DNA from: Megaleporinus macrocephalus
Taxonomy: Eukaryota > Chordata > Actinopteri > Characiformes > Anostomidae
NCBI GenBank assembly: GCA_021613375.1
Contig: CM038720.1
Span: forward strand, 18,429,715 to 18,493,714
Direction of reading: 5' to 3'
Length of the DNA stretch: 64,000 nt
In this document: positions 47,490 through 58,009 of the stretch, piece by piece
Layout of the letters: each line of letters opens with the position of its first letter
Position numbering within the stretch: position 1 is the first letter of the stretch
Notes under the pieces: model-generated
Database searches by the model: none
The model's input: the letters and a program-made list of their open reading frames with translations, nothing else
What the model was told of the DNA's origin: nothing
Program-made: the position numbers and the translations under genes

Positions 47490-50400
47490 GACAAGCATGA
47501 ACAGAAAGATGGGCAAGCGTGCTGTATTGTTCCTGGCAGCTTCCTGGATAACACTAAACCCGATTCCTAGTTCAACATATTTTAAACTTATGCCTAGGGT
47601 TTCGCTTTATGCTAATAAGTGCAAAATCTGTCCTTTTTTGATTTGAAAGATATTTTTTGAAAACATTTCAGCCTCTTGAGCTTTATCTATTCCCCCAGCA
47701 AAGGCCAGTGACACGCTGCATGGCTCTGCTGGTCTATACACCAGGGAGCTGCTCACATTACATGATTTCAATACTCACTTGGCCCAGCTGCAGCTCAAAC
47801 ATTCAAACTCATGTGTGTTACAGTACAAGATCTTCCCTCTGATTCAATCAGCTCTTTGTGGGATATGCGACTTTGTTTCACAGCACTCTTCGAGCTTCAA
47901 TGTGCCAGACAAAAACATTATGGCATCTGGATTCATCTCTACACATGAACAGTCAGCTGTTGAGCATTTTTCCTCTGCCCACGCTAAATGGCTTCAGATG
48001 TGATATACAGTACAGGCCAAAAGCATGGGAGCAGGCAGTGATTTTTCCACATTTTTGCATAATTAAAGGCCTTGCATCATGGGAGTCTGAAATAATATGT
48101 AAACACTGGGAAAGTTTCAACATTCACCATTCACTCGCCAATCCATACAGACCATGTATGTAAACTAAGCTGCAAAAACAGCCTCGCGGCAACGTTCAAC
48201 ATCCGTACCTGACCTCGCTAATATTCAATCAAATCCTCACATAAATGTTCAACATCAGTACTCTTCAGGAGAAACATTAAGAATCAGCTGGACGCTATTT
48301 CTGCAGACAGTCAATCGTAGAGGTGGCCGATATGGCAAAAACCTAATATTGCAATACTTCAGGAATGTTTTCAAGATATACGATATGTCACAATATTTTT
48401 TGTTTTTCTGCCATACGAAGATGGAACACAGAATGTGACATATTTCTCAATTGTTGTTATAGTTTTTATAGCATTTGTCATTTTTGCCACTTACTAATTA
48501 ATCTCTATAACAATACATATCGTTGTATTGCCCAATGAAACCTTTTTGTTGTTTTAGAGAACACAGAACGGCATAAATATTAGTGCACAATTTCTGTTCA
48601 TTCAGAAACTAAAGCAATACAATACAAAATGTGTCAAAAATGTAACCTGTACAAAAGATATGCTTTATTATTTACCTAATACGTTAGATCAGCTAAGCAG
48701 TTATTTCACTCCATTTTTCATAAAGCCTCAGTCAGAGACTGCCTCAGTCAGAGACTGCCTCTACCAGTGCAGTTTCTAAAGCTATACCATCCAGACTTCA
48801 AACAGATATTCTCTTAGCTTTTTTGGAGTTTAGTTTATTAAACTGTAAACACTGTTTGACCAGAGGAGGATGGGTCTACCCTTGAGAGTCTTGGTTCCTC
48901 CCAAGGTTTCTTCCTCCAGTCTGAGGGAGTTTTTCCTGCCACTGTTGCTTCTGGCTTGCTCACTGGGGGATATATGTTGTAACTGTGTTTTAAAATTTCT
49001 GTAGGGCTGCTTTGTGACAACATCATTGTAAAAAGCGCTACACAAATAACTTGAATTGAAAACTTGCACTTGAAGGGTGCATTGACACTTGGGGGGGGGC
49101 ATTTCCTCAGTGTATGCATATCTACTTAAATTCACCTTTAAAGGCACTTGTTTGGAAGATTATACCCACATGTCTTGCATACCATTTCCATGTTTTTGAA
49201 TTATTAAAATTAAGCGTTACCGGTGTGATGGGTATGACCTTAGTATCATAGACCAACCAAACATAGACCAACACACAAATGCACTAATTACATACAGAGA
49301 CAGGCAGATTATGTGCATTTTTACAAGCTTATAACTTTGAATGTGAGTCACATACGATCTTGGGATTAGATGCACTGGAAACATCAGATTCTACAGATTC
49401 AGGTTTAAATGGTACTTTTCTGCTTATTATCACAAAAACACTGCAAGCCATCAACCTTGATACGCAAATGGTGAAATGTGCGTACGTGTGTTCTCTGTAA
49501 AGAATGTGTGCTTAATTTTTACAAATTTCAACAAAATATGTGCAGGGGCTTCACAATATGACTGTCTCCGTTGTGATGGAACTGTGAAAGGGCTGATATC
49601 CAAAGGTTTTTTCTCAGACAAGCGAAGAACAACTTTGCTTAAAATAACAGAAAAAAACAACACAATCAGTAAAGGTGCACACACACAGAGAACCCTTGGT
49701 GAAAAGACCACATCTGGAATTCTGATGAAAGGCCAAGCCGCCAGGGGCTGAGAGATAGCATCGGCGACTCTGGGACGTGTGTGGAGCTGCGATGAGTGAG
49801 TGAAGGAGGTGAGAGGAGTGGGGGAGGGAAGGAAAACTGCTGGAACATAACAGATAGGCTACAGAACAGCAGGGCTTGTGTGGGAGCTGTTCTGGACAAC
49901 ACCACAGATGATAAGAGAAGGAGAGATGAGAGTTCAGCTAACACTGTTTACTGCTCCACTGCATTCACACGGGCAAGTGCTGCCCAAACAAACAAACTTT
50001 ATAATGGAATTGGAATCATTTAATATGTTGCTGCTGTCTTGGTAACCGTACTTGATCACTGTTATTTTTGTCAGACCAGTTTATGTATTAACCAGAACTG
50101 GTTTATTTTCACAAAAGTCAGGATTTTACCAAATCATCTTTCTTTCACTTTCATTCTTTCTTATGAAATGTAAGCTGGATTCTGTGCGGCGGATCATTAC
50201 ACTGCCTGCTGCAGGTTTATCCCTGTATTATTCTATTTTTTATTATTTCTTTTCTCTTTGGAAGACAAATGTCTAAAAGTATTCAGACACGCCTTCTTAA
50301 TCAGATCAGCTGCTTAAAGGTCCCCCTTTGCAGACACAGCTTATAGAATCTCCATAGCAAAGCACTGACCAATAGAATATAATTTTTTGGAGCATGAGCC

Positions 50401-50910
50401 TAAAACGCTGGCACCTAAAACAGTGCCAAACATCAGCTAAGGGGGGTGTGACAACCCCCCCCCCCAGCACTGGGCTGTGAAGCAGTGGACCTGCACTCTC
50501 TGAAGTGATGGGTTGAGCTGGAGTGATCATCTAACATCCATCTAAATCCTCACAGCAATGTTCCAATTATTTTTTTTTATTTAGTTCATAAAGGTGGTTC
50601 TCTTAAACAGTGCTACTGTTGTTGACACTTTAAAAACAGCCCAGCTACTGAATTACTGCTTCACAGTCACGATCAGACACTGACCTTGGACCAAAGGTTA
50701 GACCCCACTGGCCTGTACTGCAGCTCAAACTTCAGGGGAAATGCGGCTGGATTAGCAGGCCAGGACTTTGGAAGATTCCACTGCACTAGCAGCTGCGTGG
50801 GCTGACCGTGGACTTCCAGACAGGTCAATAAGTCAGGAGCGTCAGGCTTTACTGTAGAAAGAGAGGTGAAGAAGGACAGAGCAGAATGCTTTACATATTA
50901 CTAACATACC

Positions 50911-50974
<64 letters not shown>

Positions 50975-53900
50975 AATATATACACAATGTGATTTTGCTG
51001 TTACATTAATAAAAAGAGAATTTATTGGTTGAGGTATTCAAACTGTAGTGATGTGAAGTGGTTCACCTTTAAACGTATAGACTTAAACTTACAGAACCAG
51101 GGGTCTCCATGTATACCACACAAATATAGCCATTCTATTTACCATCAAAACCACTAGTGAATGTACACATGACTTCTGAGTTTTATATAGAAATAGGGTT
51201 CCCCATAAAGCAAATGTCAAGGGTCTACATGAATCCTGCTGACTGTCTTACGGGACTTTTGGAGATCCACAAAGGTGATGGTAGTATTGGAGCCAAGGGG
51301 ATTGACTTCTGTGATGTTCACGAGATACTTGGGCTTCCAAAACTCAGGATTGGTGATGGTGCACTCGTTGACATCGATAGGTTCCTGCTCACAGGGCTGT
51401 GGCTTCCCGTCACTCACACTATGTATTCATGGAGACAAAATTATATTGATTACCTATGATGTTTAAGACAAGGTTCTCCTCCAGAATTGGACCAACAATA
51501 AATAAGACATTTTTATTTTTATTTATTTATTTATTTTGCAACTTCTGTCTTAAATGGACGATAGAAAGTTTAAAGTAAATTGTAGTTGTAAATTCTTAAA
51601 ATGGGAACACCTAAACATGAGGCTCTTTAGCAAATGTGATGGTTTTCTTTAAACATATGAACACTTAAAGCACCATCTGCACGGCATTTTTAAATGGTTC
51701 TTCCGATTGATGGTGCTGTATATGTGTTTCTGTGTAATCGAACCTGTAAGAAGTGATGTACTTGGTGGGCAAGTGTGTCGTCACCCTCTGTGTCCATGAG
51801 CACTGGATCCTAAAATGATTTGGCACTCGGCAAGAAACACTGAGATAACCAGGAGGATCTGAAAGACACAAGCAGACCGGGAATTCTTTCACATAGAAGC
51901 AGAAAAAAAAGACAACCACACAGCAAACACTACGGCACTGTAGATTTGTTCAGAAACCCTAAGGGGAAACTGCTGGGCTGAACACGAAAGGCTCAACTTG
52001 TCTACAAGGGGATACAAGCAATCTCGCCCTTCCGAACAGGAAGCTGGAGTTCTGTGATGCAGTGATTTCCTGTGAGAGGAAGCGCTGTGAGTTCTACCAC
52101 CACGCACTTATTGTCTCCAGCGGCCCTCGCCCCACTCTGTGTGTACACTGCTGAAGTGCTTCCATTTTTACAAGTAAATTTCCTGACTTTCAAACGATGT
52201 CCGCCGATAAAGGAAAGCATCTGAAGGTAGAGGAGCTTGTTCAACATAAAAAAAGAAAAAACTTCCAAGTAATTACACAACTGAATTGAATTGTTCAAAA
52301 GTCGGAGACCACTATTTTTAAGTGTGCACTCAACTTATATTCTTTTCAGGGGACTCACTTCTGTTCCCCTTCTTCACTGAATCTTTAATGTCATCTTCTT
52401 TTCCCATTGATCTTGCTTGTGTTAGTAGGTGCGTCTGAAATCCATACTGAACAGTACGCAAAAGCAGTGTGCGAGAGTGACTAGGGTGTCCGAATACGTA
52501 GTGTTTCACGAGCAGTACGTGAAAAGTCCCTGGATGACGTACTGCACCTGCAGACATTTTTAAGTCTGCAGCCCCAGCACACCGTCCTATCCCATGTATG
52601 ATTAAATTCCTCCCATTTCATCTTCCCTGAGCCACAGCTCGACACTGTGTGAGTACTAGGGGTGTGTTTAAAAAATACATTTTTCAATTCAAATCGATCT
52701 TCATTTGAATAATCCAATATCGTATAAACCCGAGATCGATCTTTAAAATTAGCATTCCTGCCCGCCCTGAACGACCCCACCCCCTCAGTCTCGCGTGATC
52801 AGCCATTGTTTTTCGCACAACGAGATCTGGCTGGGGGCGCACATCGATTAAGCATGGCTGGAACACAAGTGAAGGCGCCCCAGAACTTGAAAGCAGATGT
52901 CTGGCTACATTTTAGATTCAGAAACCATGATGGTATATAAACATATAAACACTAATATTTTTAGTAATGGTAGGTTGAGTGTTCCTTGTGCATTTACCAC
53001 ATTAGTTCTCTAAAAATCTCTTTTCATATTCAAACAAAACATATTATTGTAACTGAAATACCCCTAAATGAATCAATATTGAATTGAATGGAATCAAATC
53101 GGAAATGGAATTGAATTGGGACCTTGTGAATCGAGATCTAATCGATCCGGGAAATCAGAGCCATACCCAGCCCTAGTGAGTACATATTCAGACAAACACG
53201 CAGAACAGTGTCTCAAACAGTCTCTAAATCCGCCAGTAAACTAAGCTTTTAAATAAATAGTGGTGGTGGTCTGACGTGTTGAGTCACAGGACATTGGTAA
53301 GATGGCGGACGTACTGTGTCCGAGGTTGCGTGGATACTGCACACTCGCACACTGAAAGAGCGCACTGCTTTAACAGACAGGCAGTGCACTCTAGCTCCAA
53401 CTGAGTACGTACTGTTTAAGTATGCGATTTGGGACGCACCCCTAGTGATTTCTCTGCTAATTTGTTCATGTAGTTCTGTTTATCTTAATCTTTAAACTGA
53501 TTATATTCATGTCATTTGACTGCTGCACTGAAAATGAGGGCCCCCCTTAATGTACTGTGCAAAATAAAGCTAGACTTACTGACTGATTAATTAATTAATT
53601 AATGCTTAAATGAATGAATCGACTGATTAAGGCTCTTAGAAACGACCCTAAAATTAGTACTTGATCCCTGTTTTGAGTGGAATTTGAATGAAGGGTGGTT
53701 TCTGGCTTTGCTCAGTACTGCAAGTAAGTTAATAATTATGTACATACCTACTGATATAATTTGCACTGTATAGCAAAACAACAGTATAAAAAAAATAATA
53801 AAATAAACATCTACAGCATAAGTATCTCCATTCCGATCAGACTGAACAATCTATGGTGTTTAAATACAGTAACGAAGCCCATAGGCTCACTCACGGCCTA

Positions 53901-56900
53901 GGCGGAGTCTGATGGTCTGCAGGAGGACCCCTCTCTGGTTGTGGCAGCTGTAGTTGCCCTCCATGGGGTGCGTGGTGTTGGGTAGGACGAGGGTGCCACC
54001 GGAGCCGAGTGTCTGGCTGAGGCGCACTGAGCTCCCATTCTGCCGCCAGTGTACGGGAGACCTGCGGGCCCATCCAAAACTCACAGTTATGACCTCTATC
54101 AATCACAGTCAATGATTTTACTAAGCCTGGCCTAGGACAAGGGGAATTAGCAGCATCATGCGGCAAAACACAAGCTTTTCAGCACCTATAAATGACCTGT
54201 TTGTGGTATCAATCGTTATCTTTGGCAAAGGCTATTCCCTTGGCTTTTACATTTATTGGCCAGGGCTATCAAATTGATCCAGCAGGTGGTTTTCCATATG
54301 CTACTCCGGGTTGCCAGCTCCAGAGTCTGGGGAGTCAATGCTGCGTATAATGGTGAATAGAGCCAGTGTGACTCAGCTATAGCCACTTGGCCTGTGCTTC
54401 CACAGAAGGGTGTGAAGCACGCTGTTATCAGTGTTTACTGGAAGGCCTAGGTCTGCTTAGTTCTTCTGTCACGTAGAAACAGCAGTGTGAGATACCGACT
54501 GGGTGGACGTACCCATGTTGTGCGCCTCCGCAAATCAGGGTGACGCTGGAGCCCAGGCTGCCGAACTGGACGTCTGAAACTAGACAAGACAGAGAAAACG
54601 TGTGCTGAAAAGTACCAGGACTGCAGCTTTACTCACAGATTAGCACAGCTTTAGTGCAGCTTTATAAAGGATGTACAAGCTTAAGTAAACACTGTTAGCA
54701 ATAAAAGTACTGGAAATGGGTTTTTACTCCTAGAAGCACTTTTATTGCTTTTTTAGCCATTTATAGTCTTCATGTTTCACCATGAATCTTGCAAAATGTA
54801 ATCATCATAAACGTGGTAATAGGTGTCCTTGCTGGCAAAGGAGTAAATCAGTAGCAGGGTTGAGCTTTTAGCATAGAAGACATGGTTAACTGGTATCAAT
54901 TAGAATGACACAAACATTCAACATCACTAAATGGTTGAGACGTAACTAAATTAATTTAGAGTGGTTTGGTGTGAAACGCTCTGTTTTAGAGAAACTTATC
55001 GAGTGCGAATTGTTCACAGCCATAGGAACCAGACACTCACCTCTAAAATCTCCCTCACAGAAAGTGGTTTTAAATGGTTATGAACATGCTGCCTGATGTA
55101 TAAGGTGTTGTTTTATGACAGTTTTGAGAAGATTTTAGCCTTAAAATCCCTTCGTGATAGAGGGATACTCACCTGAGTATACTCAAGTATCATTGTGAAG
55201 CATGGGTGGAATTACACTTTTAACATTTCAGTATGGTTTAATGCGAAAGTGTGATCATTTTGGCATGCAGTGCTCACACAGTGCCAACTTGATGGTGTAT
55301 AAACTTCCACTACTTGGTAGCCAATCACATCTTGGCTGATTGAGTGTATTTAAAGTAAATGTCAAAATGAGATTTTCCACTGAGGTTCTTTAAAAAGCTA
55401 CTAATAGAAAAGAACACTCTGCCTAGCGGTCCGCTAATGAACAGCATTTAGAGAATAGAGAAAGTAATAATTTTGCTCTGTCGATATGCATCAAAAAAAT
55501 GGCAAAAGCGTTCCCTTCTGTGCCGTTTGAAATGGCACCTCATTGCCCTAAATGAGCCAATCAACTCTTGGATCATATAGCGAGCCAAAGTCTGACTGTG
55601 CTGGAGCACGGGCAGATTGGGAGTGTTTATGTTCCTGTCCTTTACTGCCCCTTTAGACCACAGTATTTATATCAGGGGTGGAATAACAGGCATTTACTGC
55701 CAAGCACTGGACAAAGACAGGCAAATACACACATACGCAGCCACACGAACGCTTGCACTCTCAGGGGAGTGGCTGGCCTCCAGCACCCGAGGTCTAACTG
55801 TACTGCAGACATGGTCGCGCTCAATGTCTGCTTTCAGGAAATATTGGCACAAGAATATTATTTAAAACCCCACCACATTTCTCACATTTCTCCAGCTCAT
55901 GCCAGCAGAGTTACCGCCATTTACACATACACACACACAGACACACACACACACAGCTTGAATTAATTGTATGTGCGGCATACAACACATGGGGGATTGC
56001 GCTAGGCTTGGATTCACAATACAGATGTTTATTGTTCCTGCAAAATGAGAACATAACTGGGAGCCTGGTTCGTGTTTTGGCTGAATTTTTAAGGCAGTAA
56101 ATTTAAAGTCTGCTTCTCTTGGCGTTTATCAGTTGGTCGAGTACGATAAAAAGCTGGCTGGCTTGCTCCGTTGTGCTTTGGCTATGGCAGGACTCGCTAT
56201 GCAGAGTTATTCTGAGGAGTTCCAGGTGCTGGTCTGAGGCAAGCAAAGTCAAATAAGAGCAAACATTTCACGTTGATTTGGGAGTTTCTAGACCTGCACA
56301 ATACATCCTTTGTTAATCATTAATGTTGGACTTCAGAGAAATGTGCTAAATTCAAATGAGCAGTTGTGATATCCCCCCTGGACCAGTCACACTGAGTGCT
56401 TTTTCAAGCAGGCAAATCTTTAACCACACTTATTCCAGGATTCGTTTGGAATGTTATGTTGTAATATGCTATAAGAACTAAAAAAGCTCAAAACTTTATT
56501 CGCATTGGGAGATGCATTACAACCAAAAATGATAATATTGTTGCTTTAATTCTGGATCTTTTTAGCAGCCATGTCATCCCAGTGATTATTATAAACATCC
56601 CAGTCCCATTTATTATAAACATCCCAGTGATTATTATTTATTTATTTATTTATTATTTATATATTATTGTATGGCATACATTTTGTTTATTTCATATGAA
56701 ATAAAACATGATACTAAAATATTCCTAATGAATAAACAATGCAATAAAATGCTAAACCAGGAATTATGAGTGTAGTGATGGCAATATTTTCCCAAAAACA
56801 CAGTATTCATTACTATTTAATAGTTTAACATAATAACTGGTGTTAGATGGACGGGTCATTTAAGGTTCTGCTTAAATCCCTGAGCGCTAGAAGGCAGTGT

Positions 56901-58009
56901 TGTAGTCCTAGATCATCTTAGACCATTAGCTTCTTCCACTACAACGTAAACAAGTAGCATAAGGGCACACTGTTTACAGTAGCATTAGTAAACAGTTTTC
57001 AGGAATGACAGATTCAAAGAAGTCACAATGACAGAATCGCAAAACACTGAATTTCTTGCACAGCCTTAATTCTGGTGTATATCTCTTGCCAATATACAGC
57101 CCCATCAGGGATCACACTCAACCTGGCAACCTTAACTGCTTACTAGCTCTGTTTGAAACAGTGATTTAACAAACTGTTTCACCAGTTCATCAAGTATTAG
57201 ATTGATCAAATATGATTGAATATATGTTGCAGTTCCATTCATTCATGATTGCACTTTAGCACTATATATAGCAATACAATTACTAAACTGTATTCTGTCC
57301 ACATGAAATGCCATAAAGTAACATGTAGAGAGAGACAAATTAATGGAGACACAATAAATATAACTAGCCCCACAGCAAAACAGATCCACCAAACCCTTCA
57401 CTGCAGGGGTCAAGTAATCAGTATTTTATTATATTTTATTTTATTCTATTTTATTTGTTGATTCCCACCCCTACAATGCAATTGTGTGCTTTCGATCCAA
57501 TTCAATGCAATTAAAAAGGTTCTTTAGTAAAGGAAAGGGTTCTATGTCAAACAACTGTTCTTATATACAGGACCCTCTGCATGCTTGCATGGTAAGAAAG
57601 ACTAAAGTCTTCATAGACTAAACCGTTTCTTCACATGATCAGCCTCTGTACCTTAACAATGCCCCCTTTTTCAAAGACATTTAGATCTTTTCTCCTGGCT
57701 ATCTCCAAAACTGAGGTCATCTAGGCCTGCAAAGCTGTTTTGAGCAAACCACAGGGCGCCATGGGACACTAACTGCTTAATTATATTATGCAATACACCT
57801 GCCTGTGACCACATATTCAAGTTTCATTTAATCTAACACTGTATATATCCGACATCCTGCTGTCTAACTCACTGTCAATACCACGAAAGCCTAACTGTTT
57901 AATTGTGCTTACCTTCATTGCTCCATATCTCCGAGTTGATGTGAACGAAGGACAGAGTAAGGATCCCAATGACTATTAGACCACCAGGGCATGACACTAA
58001 TCCAGGCAT
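43926..58009 (-). CDS. il11ra: interleukin-11 receptor subunit alpha
   Basis: Ten coding exons on the minus strand: 58009-57913, 54573-54513, 54061-53895, 51858-51744, 51418-51252, 50851-50685, 47446-47302, 45906-45811, 44662-44560 and 44004-43926. They total 1197 nt in one frame: 398 residues and TAA. Signal peptide 1-26 or so; Ig-like domain about 33-108 (VQFGSLGSSVTLICGG); first fibronectin-III domain from about 109 with CRVPNHFRIQCSW and CEQEPIDVNEC; its end NITEVNPLGSNT closely matches human IL11RA and not CNTFR. The second domain starts near 203 (LKPDAPDLL) and has WSEWS at 293-297. A stalk exon covers 307-338, the membrane helix about 349-373, and a 25-residue tail ends SMVKMKSLPI. The receptor binds IL-11 and recruits gp130. 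The ATG lies at the very start of its exon after CTTCACAG, so a 5' UTR exon lies upstream. The donor after exon 4 (CAG|GTTCGA) is weak. Confidence 0.95.
44050..44280 (+). mobile_element. tRNA-derived SINE
   Basis: A tRNA-like head with a B-box-like GGTTGCCGATTCGATCTCC is followed by the fish SINE body GTGCCCTTGAGCAAGGCACC and TAACCCCCAACTGCTCCC, then a TG-rich tail. It lies in the last il11ra intron, opposite to the gene, about 280 bp from the transmembrane exon. Confidence 0.75.
44855..45115. mobile_element. family C foldback repeat copy
   Basis: Contains TATATAGCACCAAAAAGGGG, TTCTTCTACTGGCACAAACT, CCTTTGTGGTGCTGTACAGA and CCTAAAGAACATACTATTCA, as in the copy at 62175-62518. Confidence 0.55.
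46020..47150. mobile_element. about 1-kb foldback element with an inserted segment in one arm
   Basis: Inner arms: 46618-46653 (GCAACCTGTAAGTAGCAGCC) pairs with 46853-46890 (GGCTGCTACTTACAGGTTAC). Then CATAGTGGGTAACAACTTTA pairs with the stretch ending TAAAGTTGTTACTCATTATA. Outer arms: GTACATAGAACTGATATTCC at 46081 pairs with TATATCAGTTCTATGTAC at 47016. The left arm is about 390 bp longer than the right; the extra 46150-46560 has its own small hairpin (TCCTATTCACCAGCTT / AAGCTGGTGAATAGGA). It sits in the il11ra intron between the WSEWS and stalk exons. Confidence 0.7.
47451..47482. repeat. (CA)n run at a splice acceptor
   Basis: On the minus strand this is (GT)n TTTTGTGCACAG, directly preceding the il11ra exon with the WSEWS motif (starts 47446). 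It replaces an ordinary polypyrimidine tract. Confidence 0.85.
48205..48270 (-). repeat. single unit of the 53-bp minisatellite sequence
   Basis: The reverse complement reads GTACTGATGTTGAACATTTA ... GAGGATTTGATTGAATATTA then GCGAGGTCAGGTA, which matches the units at 7888-8273. It lies in the il11ra intron between exons 6 and 7. Confidence 0.75.
48271..48849. other. il11ra intron segment, repeat-like
   Basis: GTGGCCGATATGGCAAAAAC and following AT-rich text (48310-48400) looks like a dispersed repeat but was not assigned. A 16-bp duplication CCTCAGTCAGAGACTG occurs twice in a row at 48727-48758. Confidence 0.4.
48850..49062 (+). mobile_element. L2-type LINE 3' tail, second copy
   Basis: Same ordered blocks as 43150-43460: CAGAGGAGGATGGGTC, GAGTCTTGGTTCCTCCCAAG, GGCTTGCTCACTGG, GCTGCTTTGTGACAACATCA and AAAAAGCGCTACACAAATAA. 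A 5'-truncated insertion in an il11ra intron. Confidence 0.7.
50914..50973. repeat. (CA)n microsatellite
   Basis: About 30 CA units, 63 bp upstream (on the minus strand) of the acceptor of the il11ra exon at 50851. Confidence 0.95.
52425..53446. mobile_element. DNA transposon with GTGCGTC inverted ends, split by a hAT element
   Basis: The left end AGGTGCGTCTGAAATCCATA...AACAGTACG and the right end (read inverted) AGGGGTGCGTCCCAAATCGC...AACAGTACG are terminal inverted repeats of over 30 bp with substitutions. Internal CG-rich phrases (GTACGTGAAAAGTCCC, AAGATGGCGGACGTACTG) are typical of a common fish MITE. It is interrupted at 52657-53175. It lies in the il11ra intron between exons 3 and 4. 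Confidence 0.65.
52657..53175 (+). mobile_element. internally deleted hAT element with exact 8-bp target duplication
   Basis: GTGAGTAC occurs at 52649-52656 and 53176-53183, directly flanking ends TAGGGGTG and CAGCCCTA (inverted TAGGGCTG). A short reading frame at 52854-52942 (MAGTQVKAPQNLKADVWLHF, then RFRNHDG and a stop) resembles the N-terminus of a hAT transposase leading into a BED zinc finger. The element therefore looks like an autonomous hAT that lost most of its gene. Confidence 0.8.
53640..53720. mobile_element. short Tc1-like fragment
   Basis: GAAGGGTGGTTTCTGGCTTT then GCTCAGTACTGCAAG matches the end of 14390-14660. Confidence 0.35.
54950..55160 (+). repeat. family B dispersed repeat, copy 5
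   Basis: Contains AGAGTGGTTTGGTGTGAAAC, ATAGGAACCAGACACTCACC and TAAATGGTTATGAACATGCT in order, in the first il11ra intron. Confidence 0.65.
55161..57504 (-). other. il11ra: first il11ra intron, no exon seen
   Basis: No coding exon recognised. Contains a CA-rich stretch near 55923-55955, AT-rich simple sequence near 56630-56670 and TTTTA repeats near 57422-57455. The 132-codon frame at 55568-55966 on the + strand is antisense to the intron and has no family features. Confidence 0.5.
57505..57620. mobile_element. family C foldback repeat fragment
   Basis: AAAGGTTCTTTAGTAAAGGA and GGGTTCTATGTCAAACAACT with CTCTGCATGCTTGCATGG are shared with the other family C copies. Confidence 0.5.

Noticed and set aside
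55568..55966. 132-codon plus-strand frame within the il11ra intron
   Set aside because: Ends in CA-repeat-derived Thr-His text, no family features, opposite strand to the gene.
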